Shown: positions 9,628-18,837, numbered from the stretch's first letter. The stretch is 64,000 nt of DNA from Irineochytrium annulatum (GCA_027600665.1 JADGJL010000008.1:62001-126000), one strand, 5' to 3'. Translations and numbers: made by a program. The notes: generated from the letters alone by a model not told the origin.

Positions 9628-9636
9628 TCTAAAAAA
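9609..9636. promoter_or_regulatory. Candidate AraC-regulator half-sites
   Basis: The nine-base word TCTAAAAAA occurs at 9609 and again at 9628, a direct repeat with a 19-base period that overlaps the -35 region of the lyase promoter. AraC-family activators bind direct repeats of about this spacing, and the divergent regulator at 9687 is the natural candidate. Confidence 0.45.
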
Positions 9637-9686
9637 TGTGACGTATTATATAAAATAATTGACTTTTTCAGGAAGGAGATTCACGT

Positions 9687-10559
9687 ATGGTTCATACGGT
9701 ATCTTACGCTTTTCGTAATGACGATACATCAATCATGACACTGGACTCTATTGGATGGCAGATCGTTTCGAGCGAGGAATATCGTTGTCCCAGTGATGAT
9801 AGACCGGACCCGGGACATGTTGTTTTTCAATACACACTTAATGGTCAAGGTTATCTGGATATTGACAATCAAACGATTCCTTTACCCAAGGGACATGCCC
9901 TGCTTGTTAAAATCTCCGGAGAACATTGCTATTACTATAAACAAGAGAACAACGAACCATGGGAATTTATATGGATTAACATTCGCGGGGATGAAGCCAA
10001 CCGAATTTGGGATATGATCCATGATAATGAGGGACATGTCATTCGACGAAACGCAGATTCTCCCTTGATTCAAGAGTTATGGCAAATCATCCATTTGATT
10101 CATCAGGATAAAGTCACCGACAAGTATCGTTTGTCTATGCAAATCTACCGCTGGTTGCTAATCTTGGTGCAGACGAGTCGGGATGCTGAGAGGGATATTG
10201 GTGCCCTTTCCATAACAACAATCGAGAAATGTAAAAAGTTCATCCGGGAGAATTATGCTTCTCCATTGACGCTGGATCTGCTCGCAAGCCATTGCGATAT
10301 CAATAAACACTACTTGTGCAGGTTATTTCAGAGATCGGAGAAAACATCACCGCTCGCCTATCTCAAAGACAGACGCATTGAGGTGGCAGTTAGACTTCTC
10401 CGCACAACGGAACTTCCGATTTCCCAAATTGGTCAACAATGCGGCTTTGAGAGCCCAAGCTATTTCGGCAAAGTTTTTCGGCAATATATGTCCATGTCAC
10501 CCAAAGAATATCGCTTGAATAAGTTGGAGTTTCCTTATGAGGCCATCTATTATGAGTAG
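9687..10559 (+). CDS. AraC-family transcriptional regulator
   Basis: A 290-residue one-component sugar regulator. The N-terminal half is a cupin-like sensing domain (VVFQYTLNGQGYLDI, PLPKGHALLVK). Residues about 190-285 form the double helix-turn-helix of the AraC/XylS family, ending with the usual QQCGFESPSYFGKVFRQY and SPKEYR signature. It starts at an ATG preceded by AGGAAGGAG. It is transcribed away from the large pectin lyase gene, sharing a 208-bp intergenic region that holds a promoter, a cre site and repeated half-sites. This makes it the probable activator of the lyase. A rhamnose or oligogalacturonide inducer would fit but is not shown. Confidence 0.9.
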   Translation: MVHTVSYAFRNDDTSIMTLDSIGWQIVSSEEYRCPSDDRPDPGHVVFQYTLNGQGYLDIDNQTIPLPKGHALLVKISGEHCYYYKQENNEPWEFIWINIRGDEANRIWDMIHDNEGHVIRRNADSPLIQELWQIIHLIHQDKVTDKYRLSMQIYRWLLILVQTSRDAERDIGALSITTIEKCKKFIRENYASPLTLDLLASHCDINKHYLCRLFQRSEKTSPLAYLKDRRIEVAVRLLRTTELPISQIGQQCGFESPSYFGKVFRQYMSMSPKEYRLNKLEFPYEAIYYE

Positions 10560-10618
10560 CTAAACGGGCTATTTGCTGGTTGTCATTGGCTCGGGAACTG
10601 CTCTTATACCAATAAAAT

Positions 10619-10645
10619 AAAAAAAGCCGCTAGATTAGCGACTTT
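10619..10645 (-). terminator. Terminator, copy 1 of a three-copy family
   Basis: On the plus strand a run of seven A precedes GCCGCTA-GAT-TAGCGAC. Read on the minus strand this is a compact hairpin followed by a T run, about 50 bp past the dehydrogenase stop. Near-identical copies lie at 58372 and 63777. Confidence 0.75.
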
Positions 10646-10690
10646 TAATGGAACTATGTTCTTTCTTGTGTGCTTTGACAATTGCTACAC

Positions 10691-11428
10691 TTATTGTGCA
10701 GTGTATCCTCCATCAATGATCAGGCTGTTTCCTGTCATATAGGAAGAATCATCGCTAGCGAGGAACAGAACTGCTTTCGCCATCTCTTCTGCTTGACCAA
10801 GACGTTTCATCGGTGTTAATGCAGCAAGTGCTTGTTTGCTCTCTTCCGGGATAATCGGTGTATCGATGAAGCCTGGGCAAAGGGAGTTCACCCGAATATT
10901 CTGCTCAGCATACTCCAGCGCGAGGGAACGAGTCAGATTCACAACGCCACCTTTAGCTGCATTGTAAGCTGCTGAACCAGGCGAACCAACCCATCCGTAC
11001 ATGGATGCCGTGTTGACGATTGTGCCGCCGCCAATTTTCAGCATTTCGCGAATTGATTCACGAGCCACCAAGAAAACGCCGTCCAGATCAACATTGACCG
11101 TATTACGCCATTCGGCGTAGTCAAGCTCATGCGTTGGATGAACTCGTCCGATTCCCGCATTGTTGAATACGATATCCACTTGACCGAAGGCTTGGACGGT
11201 TTGTTTGAACATCTCGGCAACCTCTTCTTCACTCGTGATGTTTGCTTTGATAAAGAGAACTTCCGCATTAAGCGCTTTCAGTTCCTGTTCGAACGCCTTG
11301 CCTTTTTCTTCATTCAGATCGACCAAAACCACTTTGGCTCCCTCGGAAACGAACAGGCGAGCTGTTGCTGCGCCGATTCCGGATGCTCCTCCTGTAATAA
11401 TTGCTACTTTATCCTGTAGTTTGCCCAT
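10691..11428 (-). CDS. Short-chain dehydrogenase/reductase (SDR)
   Basis: A 245-residue classical SDR oxidoreductase. It has the nucleotide-binding TGGASGIGAA near residue 13, VDL after the second strand (suggesting NAD(H) preference), NNAG near residue 90, and the catalytic Ser in NTASMYG with YNAAK. The C-terminus is the common DGGYTAQ. Glucose 1-dehydrogenase and 3-oxoacyl-ACP reductase-like proteins share this layout, so the substrate cannot be read from sequence. It is alone on its strand, divergent from a TetR regulator with an operator between, and ends at a terminator. Regulation by that TetR protein is the most likely arrangement. A ribosome site GGGGGA lies seven bases before the ATG. 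Confidence 0.88.
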   Translation of the reverse strand: MGKLQDKVAIITGGASGIGAATARLFVSEGAKVVLVDLNEEKGKAFEQELKALNAEVLFIKANITSEEEVAEMFKQTVQAFGQVDIVFNNAGIGRVHPTHELDYAEWRNTVNVDLDGVFLVARESIREMLKIGGGTIVNTASMYGWVGSPGSAAYNAAKGGVVNLTRSLALEYAEQNIRVNSLCPGFIDTPIIPEESKQALAALTPMKRLGQAEEMAKAVLFLASDDSSYMTGNSLIIDGGYTAQ

Positions 11429-11544
11429 GAATAAATCCCCCAGTATAATATTTTGAATAGCGCCTATATAAATAGTGCTATATGATGTTTACAAAACTAA
11501 TTCTATGCTTAAAATTGTAACATTCCAATCATTAAGATATGACC

Positions 11545-11567
11545 AAGTGTCTACCTCGTGGACACTT
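11545..11567. promoter_or_regulatory. Palindromic operator between the SDR and TetR genes
   Basis: AAGTGTCTAC and GTGGACACTT form ten-base arms with one mismatch around a three-base centre (CTC). The site lies 38 bp upstream of the TetR start and in the shared divergent promoter region. Size and symmetry fit a TetR-family dimer site. Confidence 0.65.
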
Positions 11568-11604
11568 CATAAAAATATGTCTATATTTATAGGAGTTTTT
11601 TCGA

Positions 11605-12219
11605 ATGAATAATGAACTTATTGTGACAGCTCAACATCGTAATCGAACCAAGGAGCACCTAAAAACCGCTCTGATTCAGCTCATTAAGAAAAAAGGCTTT
11701 CATGGTGTGTCTGTCAAGGACATCGTTGATCAGGCGGGTTACAATCGCAGCACGTTTTATTTACACTACCAGGACAAATATCTTCTCGCTGAAGAATTGC
11801 TGAGTACAACACTTCAAGGATTAAGAGGGGCAGTAGGTAGGCCCTATTGGCACGGTCAAAAGGTTTCAACAAACAAGCTGGACGCCGAATCTTTTCAAAT
11901 CGTGGATTATATCTATGAAAACCGAGACTTCTTCGAACTGATTCAATACGATGACACGTTACCCGGTCTACATACAGGCTTCCCCCAAACTATACTCAAA
12001 ATCTATCAGGAACAGTTTGTCTTTGAGACGATCAATAACTCCCCGGTGAACATGGACTATTTCAAGTACTATACCGCCTACGGTTTTTTTGGACTATTGA
12101 ACAATTGGATATTAAGCGGATATCATGAATCACGTGATGTTTTTATCAAGAATGTGATCGAACTGACCAAAACTCATATTCACTCGTTTCATTATGTGGG
12201 TGAGACGTTTGATTCATGA
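11605..12219 (+). CDS. TetR/AcrR-family transcriptional regulator
   Basis: A 204-residue repressor-type protein. Residues about 12-60 form the TetR helix-turn-helix, with the typical KKGFHGVSVKDIVDQAGYN and STFYLHYQDK sequence. The remainder is an all-helical ligand and dimer domain of the kind seen in TetR_C_7-like proteins. The start has AGGAG nine bases upstream. It is divergent from an SDR gene and next to a 23-bp palindrome that it probably binds, repressing itself and the dehydrogenase until a small hydrophobic or aldehyde-like ligand appears. The ligand is unknown. Confidence 0.88.
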   Translation: MNNELIVTAQHRNRTKEHLKTALIQLIKKKGFHGVSVKDIVDQAGYNRSTFYLHYQDKYLLAEELLSTTLQGLRGAVGRPYWHGQKVSTNKLDAESFQIVDYIYENRDFFELIQYDDTLPGLHTGFPQTILKIYQEQFVFETINNSPVNMDYFKYYTAYGFFGLLNNWILSGYHESRDVFIKNVIELTKTHIHSFHYVGETFDS

Positions 12220-12242
12220 TCTGGAGTAGGTTAATTTGAAAA

Positions 12243-14312
12243 TCACGATGAACGATATGTCTGCCTTAGATAACAGGCCAGTTGAAGATGAAGCAGATGC
12301 TCCTGATTACTCAGGGACATGTCCAGAATCTCTTCGATTTTATGAATACGCTGATACAACGTATTGATATGAATATGAAGTGCTGCCGCAGCCTGGACTG
12401 CAGAACTTCCGCAAGCCATATACGTCATGAGGGTTTCCTCTAGTCCACCGGTCTGCCCTTTGGCAGGCCGAAGGGGCTCAAAGATCTCTGCCATAAATGC
12501 ATTCAAATCCTCAGCCGGTTGCCGGATAAACAATCGATTAACACCAATATCCGTATATCGGATTGTGCCTTGTTCCCCCCTTGTCTTCTGATATGCAAGC
12601 GCCTTGTCCGCTTCCTGGTATCCCGTATTAATGGCATCGACTCCAGACCGCACGGAACTTAATCCCCCCAACAATTTCACATGATTACGATGTTCCCATC
12701 CCGGCAGCAATGCGCTGAACTGTTGTTCCAGTTTGCCCGGTTTGTTCGATTCTGTCAGCACAAGCAACACTGTAATTCGTCTTTCATTACCAAATGCAAT
12801 GGGCACCGCTCCTGCTGGCATTTTCTCTCTTAGATACGCTACCAATTGAACAGTCAACGCGCTAAGCGTAGAAGGGTTGACCCACTCCGCAAACTCCAAC
12901 AGTCCCACCACAATGGCGGTTGAAGGAACGATTCCAATCTCCCCGGACTTCTGCCAGTAATCCTCGGAATCCTGACTGAGCCTTAGATCGTTGAAAAGTT
13001 GCTGTGTTTTTTTGAAATAAAATTCGGCTAGGGACTGCTTGCGCATCAATTCCAGGGCCAAAATAGAGCTTCCCTGCTCCAGCGCAATTAATTGTAGCGG
13101 TTCTAGCTTTGTGTTCATCTGGATAATGAGATAACCCAGGCACTGATTGGCTGAAGCAATGGGATACAGATATTGATACGGCCGGTCAGCTTCCCCCTCG
13201 ATACACGTCAGATAATCCGGATGGTGCAAGGATTCGTACAAGGTGCGAAGACTTTCCGTATTCCAGCCGTTCATGACTTTGTTTCGTTTTGGAATCCATT
13301 CATTGTCGATAAAATCCACAAAGGTCATCGGTACGCCAATAACACGCACCAGTTCGTTAACGATCGATAACGCGCCCTTATTTTGCAACGAAAGGCGCAT
13401 GAGTGAGGAGTGAATCTCATCTCGTTTCATGAGTGTTGCGTTCTGTTTGCTCAGGTTCTCGTACAGTTTGGCATTCGTGATGGCAATTGAAACCTGATCA
13501 GCAAAACTTTGCAGGAGCCGCACATCTGACTCCGTGAATAGGGGGACCTTCCCTTTTTGATAAACGATTAACACACAATCCGATTGGCCTTCCACCTTGA
13601 TCGGCACCGAAATGATTGAACCTATATTTTGAAAATTGTACGCCGAATTCAGATGATATTTGTTGTCCATTGTCATGTTGCCAAAATCATCTTCTACTGA
13701 GGATAAACCGTTATAGAGCTTCGGTGTACCTCGCTTAAAGGTGTTCCCAATGATCCCTTCACCTGGCTTCAGTTTCATTCTTAGCATGCCTTCGCCCATC
13801 TCCCCTGCTCTTGCCTTAACCGTCAATGCGTCGATTGCAGGGTCATACCTCCACAACACACCAATGCATTCATAAGGGATAACCGATAGTGCACTTACCA
13901 GAATCCGTCCAAGCAACTCGTTCAGATCCAGAAGTTGAGTCACGTCCCTAATGCTGTTCATGATTTCATTCAAAGCACGTTCATTCTTGTTTGCCACAGC
14001 TTCCGTATAGTATGGGTATAGCAAAGACGACAGTGTAACTAAATCTTCCGCAGAAAACTCCAAATTCTTAAAAACCCGGATAGCCACACATACATTGTTA
14101 TTGTATGGAATGAAAACTAACATAACTTCTTCTGATTCCTGTTCTACTTTGGGATGCTGCAGTGGAAGATGTTCTACAAAAAAAGGCGGTATCCCTTCTC
14201 TACTGCCGATCGCTTCAATCAGTAACCAATCCGTCCAGTTACTACTGATCCATACCTCATAATCGCAATTCCCCAAGCGTTCCTGCAAGACTTTATGTAA
14301 GATTCCATTCAA
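12243..14312 (-). CDS. GAF-domain transcriptional regulator with PucR-type helix-turn-helix
   Basis: A 689-residue soluble regulator. Residues about 115-255 form a GAF ligand-binding domain (LGRILVSALSVIPYECIGVL, SIISVPIKVEGQSDCVLIVY). The centre (about 430-590) resembles the degenerate cyclase-like domain common in PucR/CdaR regulators. Residues about 625-685 are the PucR C-terminal helix-turn-helix (LMTYMACGSSAVQAAAALH, HINTLYQRIHKIEEIL). It is divergent from the MFS, amidohydrolase and serine dehydratase genes and very likely controls them. PucR-type proteins commonly activate nitrogen or acid catabolism in response to the pathway substrate. The effector here is unknown. Confidence 0.85.
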   Translation of the reverse strand: MNGILHKVLQERLGNCDYEVWISSNWTDWLLIEAIGSREGIPPFFVEHLPLQHPKVEQESEEVMLVFIPYNNNVCVAIRVFKNLEFSAEDLVTLSSLLYPYYTEAVANKNERALNEIMNSIRDVTQLLDLNELLGRILVSALSVIPYECIGVLWRYDPAIDALTVKARAGEMGEGMLRMKLKPGEGIIGNTFKRGTPKLYNGLSSVEDDFGNMTMDNKYHLNSAYNFQNIGSIISVPIKVEGQSDCVLIVYQKGKVPLFTESDVRLLQSFADQVSIAITNAKLYENLSKQNATLMKRDEIHSSLMRLSLQNKGALSIVNELVRVIGVPMTFVDFIDNEWIPKRNKVMNGWNTESLRTLYESLHHPDYLTCIEGEADRPYQYLYPIASANQCLGYLIIQMNTKLEPLQLIALEQGSSILALELMRKQSLAEFYFKKTQQLFNDLRLSQDSEDYWQKSGEIGIVPSTAIVVGLLEFAEWVNPSTLSALTVQLVAYLREKMPAGAVPIAFGNERRITVLLVLTESNKPGKLEQQFSALLPGWEHRNHVKLLGGLSSVRSGVDAINTGYQEADKALAYQKTRGEQGTIRYTDIGVNRLFIRQPAEDLNAFMAEIFEPLRPAKGQTGGLEETLMTYMACGSSAVQAAAALHIHINTLYQRIHKIEEILDMSLSNQEHLLHLQLACYLRQTYRSS

Positions 14313-14458
14313 CCCAGCCGCCTCCTGTCAATGTAGGTTTTCACATCTTGATTCAGATAATTATACAGAGATATACATTGTCTTAAAACCCCTACATCAT
14401 GTAACTTTAAAGCAACACAGAAATTTAGTTAACATTTGATGAGAAAGAAGGTAACGCG

Positions 14459-15703
14459 ATGTCTAAAATCATGCACAGTAAAAACTTCAAGTACATTGTT
14501 CTCACTCTCTTGTTTCTCGGCTGGTGTCTTGGCAACCTGGACCGCTTTGTCATCAACTATGCCATTGTCGGCATTACTCAGGATCTGGGCCTTGGTGCTT
14601 CCGCACAAGGAATCATCCTCAGCAGCTTTTTTCTGGGATATGCCATTATGCAAATTCCAGGCGGAGCCCTTGCCGACCGTTTCGGTTATCGCAAAGTTAT
14701 TCTCGTTTCCTTATTCTCCTGGTCCGTATTTACTATTTTGACTGGTTCAGCCTGGTCGCTGTTCTCTCTCATCTTTGTTCGTTTCCTGTTTGGTATCGGA
14801 GAAGGCAGCTTCTTCCCTTCCGGTTCCAAGGCGATTGCCACGAATTTTCCCGTTAATCAGCGAAGTAGAGCCATGTCCATTATGCTGTCATCGGCAGCCA
14901 TTATGGGGGTAATTACTCCGATTCTTACCGGACATGCCCTTGTGACCATTGGCTGGCGCAACCTGTTCTATATCATTGGTGCAGGGGGCATCCTCATCAC
15001 AGCCTTGATGTTCTTTTTATTAAAAGAACCCGCCAAGCCTGCACTTTCGGCCTCCAGCTCGGGTCTACCACCCAAAACGTCGCTGAAAACCGTCCTGAAG
15101 ACACCCATGATCTGGAATTTGTTCATCAGCTACTTCAGCATTTATGCAGTGAACTGGGGGCTTCAATCCTGGATGCCGACGTATATGGTCAATGTCCGAG
15201 GACTGGATATGACTCAGATGGGACTACTCGCTGCGATTCCGGCTTTGGTCAGCATTTTCACCATGATTCTCAGTGGCTACGTGCTTGACCGCATTCCCGC
15301 TGGCAAAGATCGAATGATCGCTTCCGTGTTCGGTGTACTTGTGGCCTTGTTCCTGTATCTGATGGGCTCCGCGGGCAGCATCACCACATTCATTACGTAC
15401 ATGACAATCGTTACGGCAATGGCCGGATTTATCTCAACACTGATCATTTCAAAGTCCCTTAAAACGATGCCCGAATCTGTCGTTGCGACAGCCAATGGAT
15501 TCATCAATACAGGTGCACAGCTTGCAGGTTTCCTCACTCCGATGCTGATCGGATTCCTGGTTGAAGCCTCCGGGGGGTCTTACGCCACTGCCTTCATCAT
15601 GCTGATCGCTTTTGCGCTGATCTGCTCCATTACACTGATGTTCTCCCGTCGTTCGAATTCGGATCAGGGTAACACGACTGAGATGCAAGCAAAAGCGGTC
15701 TAA
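14459..15703 (+). CDS. MFS transporter (anion:cation symporter-like)
   Basis: A 414-residue carrier with about 12 hydrophobic segments. The loop after helix 2 reads GGALADRFGYRKV, the MFS signature, and the protein resembles the ACS subfamily that imports organic acids such as galactonate or tartrate. It is the first gene of a plus-strand cluster followed 93 bp later by an M20 amidohydrolase and then the serine dehydratase subunits. It therefore probably imports the substrate of the amidohydrolase, likely a carboxylated amide. It starts at an ATG preceded by GAAGGTAA. Substrate assignment is inferred from the neighbours only. Confidence 0.85.
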   Translation: MSKIMHSKNFKYIVLTLLFLGWCLGNLDRFVINYAIVGITQDLGLGASAQGIILSSFFLGYAIMQIPGGALADRFGYRKVILVSLFSWSVFTILTGSAWSLFSLIFVRFLFGIGEGSFFPSGSKAIATNFPVNQRSRAMSIMLSSAAIMGVITPILTGHALVTIGWRNLFYIIGAGGILITALMFFLLKEPAKPALSASSSGLPPKTSLKTVLKTPMIWNLFISYFSIYAVNWGLQSWMPTYMVNVRGLDMTQMGLLAAIPALVSIFTMILSGYVLDRIPAGKDRMIASVFGVLVALFLYLMGSAGSITTFITYMTIVTAMAGFISTLIISKSLKTMPESVVATANGFINTGAQLAGFLTPMLIGFLVEASGGSYATAFIMLIAFALICSITLMFSRRSNSDQGNTTEMQAKAV

Positions 15704-15796
15704 ACATACGAGTTTGCAGCCACATGCTGCTTCGATATTTAGTGCAGGTTTATACTACAAACCAACCATTTTAACGAATAAGGGGTGCTACGAATT

Positions 15797-17239
15797 ATGA
15801 CTACAACTGTAGATTTGATCCAATATCTCTCGGAAGTCATTGAAGGAAAACGCAATATGTTCACCAATGCCAGTGACCAAATCTGGGAGTTTGCAGAGAC
15901 CCGATTCGATGAATTCCAATCAGCAGAGCTGCTCATGGGGATGCTGGAATCCGAAGGCTTCGCGATCGAGAAAGGTGTGGCAGGATTAGAAACTGGATTT
16001 ATTGCTTCGTATGGTTCAGGCCTGCCCGTCATTGCTCTCTTAGGCGAATACGATGCGCTGGCTGATCTCAGCCAGGAAGCCGGAATCAGTACATATCAAC
16101 CTGTTCAACCGCGGGGAAACGGTCATGGATGCGGGCATAATCTGCTCGGCATCGGTGCATTGGCTGCAGCAGTGGCTGTCAAAGACTATCTCCAGGAACA
16201 TCCGGAGACCCCCGGTACGGTGCGCTTTTATGGATGTCCCGCCGAGGAAAGTGGATATGGTAAAACCTATCTGGCTCGGGAAGGTTATTTTAAAGATGTA
16301 GATGCTGCCCTCTCCTGGCACCCTCATTCTATGAATGCCGTTATGCATGGAAGCTCCAATGCAGTCATTCACGGTACATTTACCTTCAAAGGTATTAGTG
16401 CTCATGCTGCTGCCGCTCCTCACCTGGGACGTAGTGCTCTCGATGCGGTTGAGCTGATGAATATCGGTTCGAATTATATGCGGGAACACATGATTGATCA
16501 GGCCAGAATTCATTATGCGATCACGAACTCAGGCGGCTTGGCACCCAATGTAGTACAAGCAGAAGCCGAGGTCACGTATCTCGTTCGAGCTCCCAAGAGC
16601 GCACAGGTACGCAATCTGTTTGAACGTCTGGTAAAAGTGGCAGAAGGCGCTGCCTTGATGACCGAAACAACGATGGACTTCAGATATGAAGGCGCCTGCG
16701 CCAACCTGATTCCGAACAGTACGCTTGAAAATGTGATGCATCAGCATCTCGTTGCCTTCGGTGCTCCTGATTATGAAGACAATGAATACAATTATGCCAA
16801 AGAGATCTATGACACGCTGCCGCTCCAAAATCAGCAGGAAGCTGGTGCGTTAGTTGGTCCTGAGCTTGCTCCTCTTCTGGCCGAACGGCCGCTGCCGAAC
16901 TTTATTGCCCCTTATTCGGATGAGAAGGAAACATTCATGGGTGGTTCAACCGATGTAGCCGATGTCAGCTGGAATGTGCCGACGGCGCAGTGTATTACAA
17001 CGACGATGGCATTTGGAACGCCGCTTCACGCATGGCAGACCGTTGCTCAGGGTAAGAGCAGCTTTGCTCACAAGGGTATGTTGCTCGCAGCCAAAGCAAT
17101 GGCGGCTACGGCTATTGAGTCCATTTTACATCCAGAGATCATCAAGGAAGCACAACAGGAATTACGGGATAGACTCGGCGAAGAAGCCTATGATTGCCTC
17201 GTTCCTGCAGATGTGCAACCGCCGAAACGGGGAGAATAA
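15797..17239 (+). CDS. M20-family amidohydrolase (AbgB-like)
   Basis: A 480-residue zinc-type amidohydrolase. Metal-site motifs are present: GEYDAL, GNGHGCGHNLLG, PAEESGYGK and SWHPHS, in the order seen in M20D enzymes such as AbgB (p-aminobenzoyl-glutamate hydrolase subunit B), indole-acetyl-amino-acid hydrolases and aminoacylases. A lid/dimerisation domain interrupts the catalytic domain near residues 185-300. The ATG at 15797 is preferred over a GTG at 15785 because AAGGGG lies 11 bases before it. The next gene, encoding the serine dehydratase beta subunit, starts four bases after the stop, so translation is probably linked. This suggests that an amide is cleaved to give L-serine. Confidence 0.85.
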   Translation: MTTTVDLIQYLSEVIEGKRNMFTNASDQIWEFAETRFDEFQSAELLMGMLESEGFAIEKGVAGLETGFIASYGSGLPVIALLGEYDALADLSQEAGISTYQPVQPRGNGHGCGHNLLGIGALAAAVAVKDYLQEHPETPGTVRFYGCPAEESGYGKTYLAREGYFKDVDAALSWHPHSMNAVMHGSSNAVIHGTFTFKGISAHAAAAPHLGRSALDAVELMNIGSNYMREHMIDQARIHYAITNSGGLAPNVVQAEAEVTYLVRAPKSAQVRNLFERLVKVAEGAALMTETTMDFRYEGACANLIPNSTLENVMHQHLVAFGAPDYEDNEYNYAKEIYDTLPLQNQQEAGALVGPELAPLLAERPLPNFIAPYSDEKETFMGGSTDVADVSWNVPTAQCITTTMAFGTPLHAWQTVAQGKSSFAHKGMLLAAKAMAATAIESILHPEIIKEAQQELRDRLGEEAYDCLVPADVQPPKRGE

Positions 17240-17243
17240 GACT

Positions 17244-17912
17244 GTGAGGTTCAAAGACGTATTTTCGATTATCGGTCCAGCCATGGTTGGACCTTCAAGC
17301 TCCCATACCGCTGGAGCTGCAAGGATTGGACGGACGGCTAGACATCTGTTCGGGGAATGTCCTTCACATGCGGAGATACTCATGTTTGGTTCTTTTGCCG
17401 CAACGTATAAAGGACATGGAACCGACACCGCCATTGTCGGCGGTCTGCTGGACATGGACACGGATGACCCCGGACTTCCTGATGCATTTGCCCATGCAGA
17501 GACTGTTGGTATGAAAACCATCATCCGTCCGGGGACAGGCCTGTACCCTCATCCGAACACGGTCGAGATTACATTAACCAACGCTGCAGGAGATCGCACA
17601 TTGAATATGGTAGGCACGTCGATCGGTGGGGGAAATATCGAAATCGTCCGAATCAACGGCTACAACCTGAAGTTGACGGCGCTCTATCCTACTCTCATCA
17701 TTCGTCACAGCGATGAACCTGGTGTCATTGCTGTCGTTACTCGACTGCTCGTGGATAATCGCATCAATATTGGACATATGTCTGTGGATCGAAAGAACCG
17801 ACGCGGTGAGGCCATGATGGTGCTGGAATGCGATGGCAAGATGAATTCTGCCGTGGTCCAACAGATCGAAGCCATTCGAGAGGTTCAGGAAGTCACTCTA
17901 CTCTCTCTTTAG
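17244..17912 (+). CDS. sdaAB: L-serine dehydratase, iron-sulfur type, beta subunit
   Basis: A 222-residue protein with the family N-terminus FSIIGPAMVGPSSSHTAGA and a C-terminal ACT-like domain (HSDEPGVIAVVTRLL, NIGHMSV). It pairs with the alpha subunit encoded next to form the oxygen-sensitive enzyme that converts L-serine to pyruvate and ammonia. The true start is the GTG at 17244, with GGGGAGA upstream. Longer frames reach back into the amidohydrolase gene and would add a non-homologous arginine-rich leader. It lies four bases after the amidohydrolase stop and 44 bases before the alpha subunit. Confidence 0.93.
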   Translation: MRFKDVFSIIGPAMVGPSSSHTAGAARIGRTARHLFGECPSHAEILMFGSFAATYKGHGTDTAIVGGLLDMDTDDPGLPDAFAHAETVGMKTIIRPGTGLYPHPNTVEITLTNAAGDRTLNMVGTSIGGGNIEIVRINGYNLKLTALYPTLIIRHSDEPGVIAVVTRLLVDNRINIGHMSVDRKNRRGEAMMVLECDGKMNSAVVQQIEAIREVQEVTLLSL

Positions 17913-17956
17913 CTTAAATATCTAACTTCAGTTATACCAAAAAGGAGCTTGCGCCA

Positions 17957-18832
17957 ATGAATTTCCGAACTTTAAAACAACTTGCTGAATTGGCGGAGAC
18001 CCGCAACCTCCGCCTCGGCCAGCTTATGTTGGAAGAGCAATGTCATGAGTCTGGCGAAAACAAGGACGCAGTTTTCGGCCAAATGCGTGAGTATTACGGA
18101 ATTATGAAAAGTGCAGTTCATCAAGGTCTTCACACCGATACAACTTCCAAAAGCGGATTGACTGGCGGAGATGCCCGCAAACTGATGGCTTACCGTGCAG
18201 ATGGGCAACCCTTGCTTGGCGACCATGCCAGTCTGTCGATGAGTTACGCACTTGCGGTGTCCGAGGTCAATGCTTCCATGGGCCGAATTATTGCTACACC
18301 GACGGCGGGTTCTTGCGGCATTATTCCCGGGGTATTTATTAGCAGTCAGGAGCGATTTGGATGGACGGATGAACAAATGGTCTATGGTCTGTTCGCATCT
18401 GGAGCTATTGGTTACGTCATTGCCAACAATTCGTTCATCTCTGGTGCGGAAGGTGGCTGTCAGGCTGAAGTAGGTTCTGCCATCGGGATGGCAGCTGGTG
18501 CGTTGGTGGATATCCGAGGCGGATCCCCTTCTCAGTCTATCCACGCCGTTGGACTTGCTCTGAAAAACACGCTCGGCCTGATTTGTGATCCGGTTGCTGG
18601 CTTGGTTGAAATCCCTTGTATTGTTCGCAACGGATTCGGGGCGATTACAGCGCTGGGAGCTGCCGATATGGCTCTTGCTGGCGTACGCAGCATTATCCCT
18701 TCGGATGAAGTAGTACAGGTTATGCTGGAAGTCGGATCAGCCATGCCCGAATCCCTTCGCGAAACAGCCGGCGGTGGCCTCGCTCAGACACCAACGGGAC
18801 GCAAAATCACAAGGGATTTACAGCACAAATAA
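17957..18832 (+). CDS. sdaAA: L-serine dehydratase, iron-sulfur type, alpha subunit
   Basis: A 291-residue catalytic subunit. Cysteines expected to hold the [4Fe-4S] cluster are seen in TAGSCGIIPG, SGAEGGCQAEVG and CDPVAGLVEIPCIVRN. The start has AAGGAGC ten bases upstream. With the beta subunit it deaminates L-serine to pyruvate. It ends the cluster that begins with the MFS carrier and is followed by a long inverted repeat. Its coupling to an amidohydrolase rather than to amino-acid genes is the unusual point. Confidence 0.94.
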   Translation: MNFRTLKQLAELAETRNLRLGQLMLEEQCHESGENKDAVFGQMREYYGIMKSAVHQGLHTDTTSKSGLTGGDARKLMAYRADGQPLLGDHASLSMSYALAVSEVNASMGRIIATPTAGSCGIIPGVFISSQERFGWTDEQMVYGLFASGAIGYVIANNSFISGAEGGCQAEVGSAIGMAAGALVDIRGGSPSQSIHAVGLALKNTLGLICDPVAGLVEIPCIVRNGFGAITALGAADMALAGVRSIIPSDEVVQVMLEVGSAMPESLRETAGGGLAQTPTGRKITRDLQHK

Positions 18833-18837
18833 AAAAC

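Noticed and set aside
16962..17243. N-terminal extension of the serine dehydratase beta subunit
   Set aside because: It overlaps the amidohydrolase gene and adds an Arg-rich leader with no counterpart in the family; the GTG at 17244 is better.
17972..18544. 190-codon minus-strand open frame
   Set aside because: It is the shadow of the well-supported serine dehydratase alpha gene.
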